In this document: positions 4,751 through 6,072 of the stretch, piece after piece
Layout: each line of letters begins with the position of its first letter
Position numbering within the stretch: the first letter of the stretch is position 1
Assembly: GCA_016180375.1 (NCBI GenBank)
Contig: JACPBJ010000086.1
Coordinates: forward strand, 1-6,072
DNA length: 6,072 bases
Direction: 5' to 3'
DNA from: Nitrososphaerota archaeon
Lineage (GTDB): Archaea > Thermoproteota > Nitrososphaeria > Nitrososphaerales > UBA57
Translations under genes and position numbers: made by a program
Notes under the pieces: model-generated
What the model was told of the DNA's origin: nothing
What the model saw: only the letters and a program-made list of their open reading frames with translations
Databases searched by the model: none

Positions 4751-5536
4751 TCATCTCACAAAGTCATCCAACGGCTTGATCTTGGCTAATCTCTGCTCTC
4801 CAATCTTGACATATTTAGGGTTAACGTCTATACCAATTGAGTTTCGGTTGAGTTCCTTCGCGGCAGCGCATGTTGAGAAGCTACCTGCAAAGGGATCTAG
4901 AATCCAGTCTCCCTCGTTGCTACTAGCTTGGACGAATATCTTCAGCAAGGGAACGGGAATTTGGCAAGGATGAGGTGTCTTATCTCTACTTACATTTTTT
5001 ACGAGATTGAATTGGAAAACATCGTAAGGCGCTCTTCCTTTGCTACCATTTGTCAGTCTTTCTTGTATGCGCCTATCAGTCGGATTTTTGTATGGTTCAG
5101 CTACTGCATCTCTGTCGAATTTGTGCTTCTTAGTCTTGGTGCAAAAAAGGATTGAATGCTGAGTCGTTGTATAGTTGTATTTAGAATGCCCCGTATTTGT
5201 AGGATAGTGCCACGTCATCCACCTTCTGAAAACCATTTTCTCTCTAAGGAATGGCAAGAGGTAGGCGTTATTCTCAGGATAGTTGAAAAGGTACAAGCTC
5301 CCGTCTTTTTTCAGCAATCGGAAACATTCAGTTAACCATCTCTTGCACCATTCGATATAATCATGGAACTGCTTGTTGTCTTCATATACACCGCCGTAAT
5401 CCTTTCCGATATTGAAGGGAGGATCCGTAATTACCAAATCAATCGACTCAGAAGGCATGCTTGTCATTACTTCCAAACAATCTCTGGCGATAAGCTTGTG
5501 TTCTGTTTTCATAATTTCAGGCTGTACTACACCCAC
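4751..5536 (-). CDS. Beta-class DNA amino-methyltransferase
   Basis: Predicted to transfer a methyl group from S-adenosylmethionine to the exocyclic amino group of adenine (N6) or cytosine (N4) in a specific DNA sequence. In its 261 aa the catalytic motif IV, TDPPF (37-41), comes first and the SAM-binding motif I, ILDPFAGS (212-219), comes late, with HPCQIPVPLL (189-198) just before it. This order marks the beta class. The residues between about 100 and 185 would hold the target-recognition region; the recognition sequence cannot be read from the protein. Motif I reads FAGSFS where FAGSG is usual. The start is GTG at 5536, supported by a TATA box about 26 bases upstream; ATG 5512 is an alternative. 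No restriction enzyme is in the window, so it may be an orphan or protective methylase. Confidence 0.92.
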   Translation of the reverse strand: MGVVQPEIMKTEHKLIARDCLEVMTSMPSESIDLVITDPPFNIGKDYGGVYEDNKQFHDYIEWCKRWLTECFRLLKKDGSLYLFNYPENNAYLLPFLREKMVFRRWMTWHYPTNTGHSKYNYTTTQHSILFCTKTKKHKFDRDAVAEPYKNPTDRRIQERLTNGSKGRAPYDVFQFNLVKNVSRDKTPHPCQIPVPLLKIFVQASSNEGDWILDPFAGSFSTCAAAKELNRNSIGIDVNPKYVKIGEQRLAKIKPLDDFVR

Positions 5537-5558
5537 TGTTTGGCTCCCCTCGTTAGTC

Positions 5559-5564
5559 TTTTAA
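5559..5564 (-). promoter_or_regulatory. TATA-like box of the methyltransferase gene
   Basis: TTAAAA on the - strand is centred about 26 bases before GTG 5536 and supports that start over ATG 5512. Confidence 0.5.
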
Positions 5565-5700
5565 CCCTGATTGCGTCCCGTATTAATCTTAACAGTTTGT
5601 TCACTCCCTAGCCACATTAACAAATGCTACTTTTTCGCATGGCATAGGAACGATTTCGGAAGAAACTTGTTCAGGTGCAGAACGTCATAGCAGCGCATTC

Positions 5701-5707
5701 TTAAATA
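5701..5707 (+). promoter_or_regulatory. TATA box of the structured leader and oxidoreductase gene
   Basis: TTAAATA predicts transcription starting near 5729-5731, which is where the 10-11 bp stem of the leader begins. It lies about 115 bases before the TTG start at 5819, unlike the leaderless arrangement of the other genes here. Confidence 0.55.
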
Positions 5708-5727
5708 GAGCGAATGGTATGAATTAA

Positions 5728-5795
5728 TCGCGAATAGGTTTTGCATAGCCCTGATGAACCTCGCCTCGTTCTTCTCGGTTCTTTCCTATTCGCGA
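5728..5795 (+). promoter_or_regulatory. Hairpin leader or small structured RNA
   Basis: TCGCGAATAGG at 5728-5738 pairs perfectly with CCTATTCGCGA at 5785-5795, giving an 11-bp stem that closes a 46-base region. Inside it GAACC (5756-5760) can pair with GGTTC (5777-5781). A TATA box at 5701-5707 would start transcription at the base of the stem. The structure ends 23 bases before the TTG of the oxidoreductase gene, so it would form the 5' leader of that mRNA. It could also be a separate small RNA. It matches no riboswitch, tRNA or C/D-box pattern I know. The 180 bases between the methyltransferase start and this structure show nothing else apart from the two promoters. Confidence 0.5.
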
Positions 5796-5818
5796 AACTG
5801 AAAGGGGTTTAGTACTCT

Positions 5819-6072
5819 TTGACGATTCAGGGATCGCTCCCAAAACGAGAGACAATCATCAAGGACGACATAACCATAATGGTTGGAGGGCACGGTGGGG
5901 ACGGAACGCTAACCGTTGTCAACCTGTTCTCGAGGGTTTTCAGGACTATTGGCCTGAACATTTACGATTCGAGAAACGTTCTCTCCAGAATAAGGGGGGG
6001 ACATGCGGATGGCTTGATCAGGGCCTCTATCAAAGAGATTTACAACATAGGCGACAGCATAGATATTCTTGT
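5819..6072 (+). CDS. 2-oxoacid:ferredoxin oxidoreductase gamma/alpha subunit, 5' part
   Basis: Oxidatively decarboxylates a 2-oxoacid such as 2-oxoglutarate or pyruvate to its acyl-CoA and reduces ferredoxin, together with a TPP-binding beta subunit not in view. The 84 visible residues belong to the gamma domain: ITIMVGGHGGDGT near residues 18-30 and SRIRGGHADG near 57-66, both typical of KorA-like proteins. In many archaea this domain is fused to the alpha domain, but the gene runs off the window, so fusion and substrate cannot be seen. The start is TTG 5819: an in-frame stop lies at 5810-5812, and the first ATG (5879) would remove the initial beta strand. AAAGGGG at 5801-5807 may act as a weak ribosome-binding site. 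A structured leader precedes it. Confidence 0.85.
   Translation, partial: MTIQGSLPKRETIIKDDITIMVGGHGGDGTLTVVNLFSRVFRTIGLNIYDSRNVLSRIRGGHADGLIRASIKEIYNIGDSIDIL

Noticed and set aside
5729..5794. tRNA or tRNA-like gene suggested by the long closing stem
   Set aside because: The stem is 10-11 bp rather than 7, with no D-arm, anticodon arm or GTTC-type T-arm layout.
5752..5801. C/D-box guide RNA suggested by TGATGA and a later CTGA
   Set aside because: No D'/C' pair lies between them, the spacing is wrong, and the supposed D box is outside the terminal stem.
5879..6072. ATG 5879 as the oxidoreductase start
   Set aside because: It would cut off the first beta strand (ITIMVGG) of the gamma domain; the in-frame TTG at 5819 keeps it.

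Overview
The window looks archaeal. Every gene that does not abut its upstream neighbour has a TATA-like box centred about 26-27 bases before its start codon, the arrangement of leaderless archaeal transcripts. The cysteine desulfurase homologue has an active-site change that I know from Archaeoglobus fulgidus IscS. A 2-oxoacid:ferredoxin oxidoreductase and a PduO-type cobalamin adenosyltransferase are also present. A thaumarchaeon (Nitrososphaeria-like) or a relative is my best guess, but nothing here proves the lineage.

Layout, left to right. Positions 1-257 are intergenic and hold a roughly 90-bp element (copy A) plus the iscU promoter. Positions 258-2221 (+) are a tight cluster: iscU, an IscS-family protein whose PLP lysine is replaced by Asp, and a small unrecognised protein. 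A 154-bp MITE-like element (2228-2381) with 22-bp perfect terminal inverted repeats and an 8-bp target duplication follows directly after that stop codon. Next on the + strand come an A-type Fe-S carrier (iscA/erpA-like), a DUSP23/VHZ-like dual-specificity phosphatase and an ATP:cob(I)alamin adenosyltransferase, each with its own promoter. A thioredoxin with a charged N-terminal extension lies convergently on the - strand (4023-4430).

Positions 4431-4750 carry the thioredoxin promoter and copy B of the 90-bp element, inverted relative to copy A. A solitary beta-class DNA methyltransferase is on the - strand (4751-5536). The last gene, truncated by the window end, is a 2-oxoacid:ferredoxin oxidoreductase gamma/alpha subunit (+). 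Its promoter lies about 115 bases upstream of the start codon, so its transcript should begin with a strong hairpin leader.

How the genes may work together. IscU, the IscS homologue and the A-type carrier form a minimal Fe-S assembly set. The Asp-for-Lys IscS probably cannot desulfurate cysteine, so sulfur may come from sulfide or another desulfurase, with this protein donating a cysteine ligand to the IscU cluster. Thioredoxin and the ferredoxin-dependent oxidoreductase fit a redox/Fe-S neighbourhood. The main points for a second look are the IscS substitution, the MITE, the inverted A/B pair with its possible leaderless mini-ORFs, and the structured leader of the last gene.
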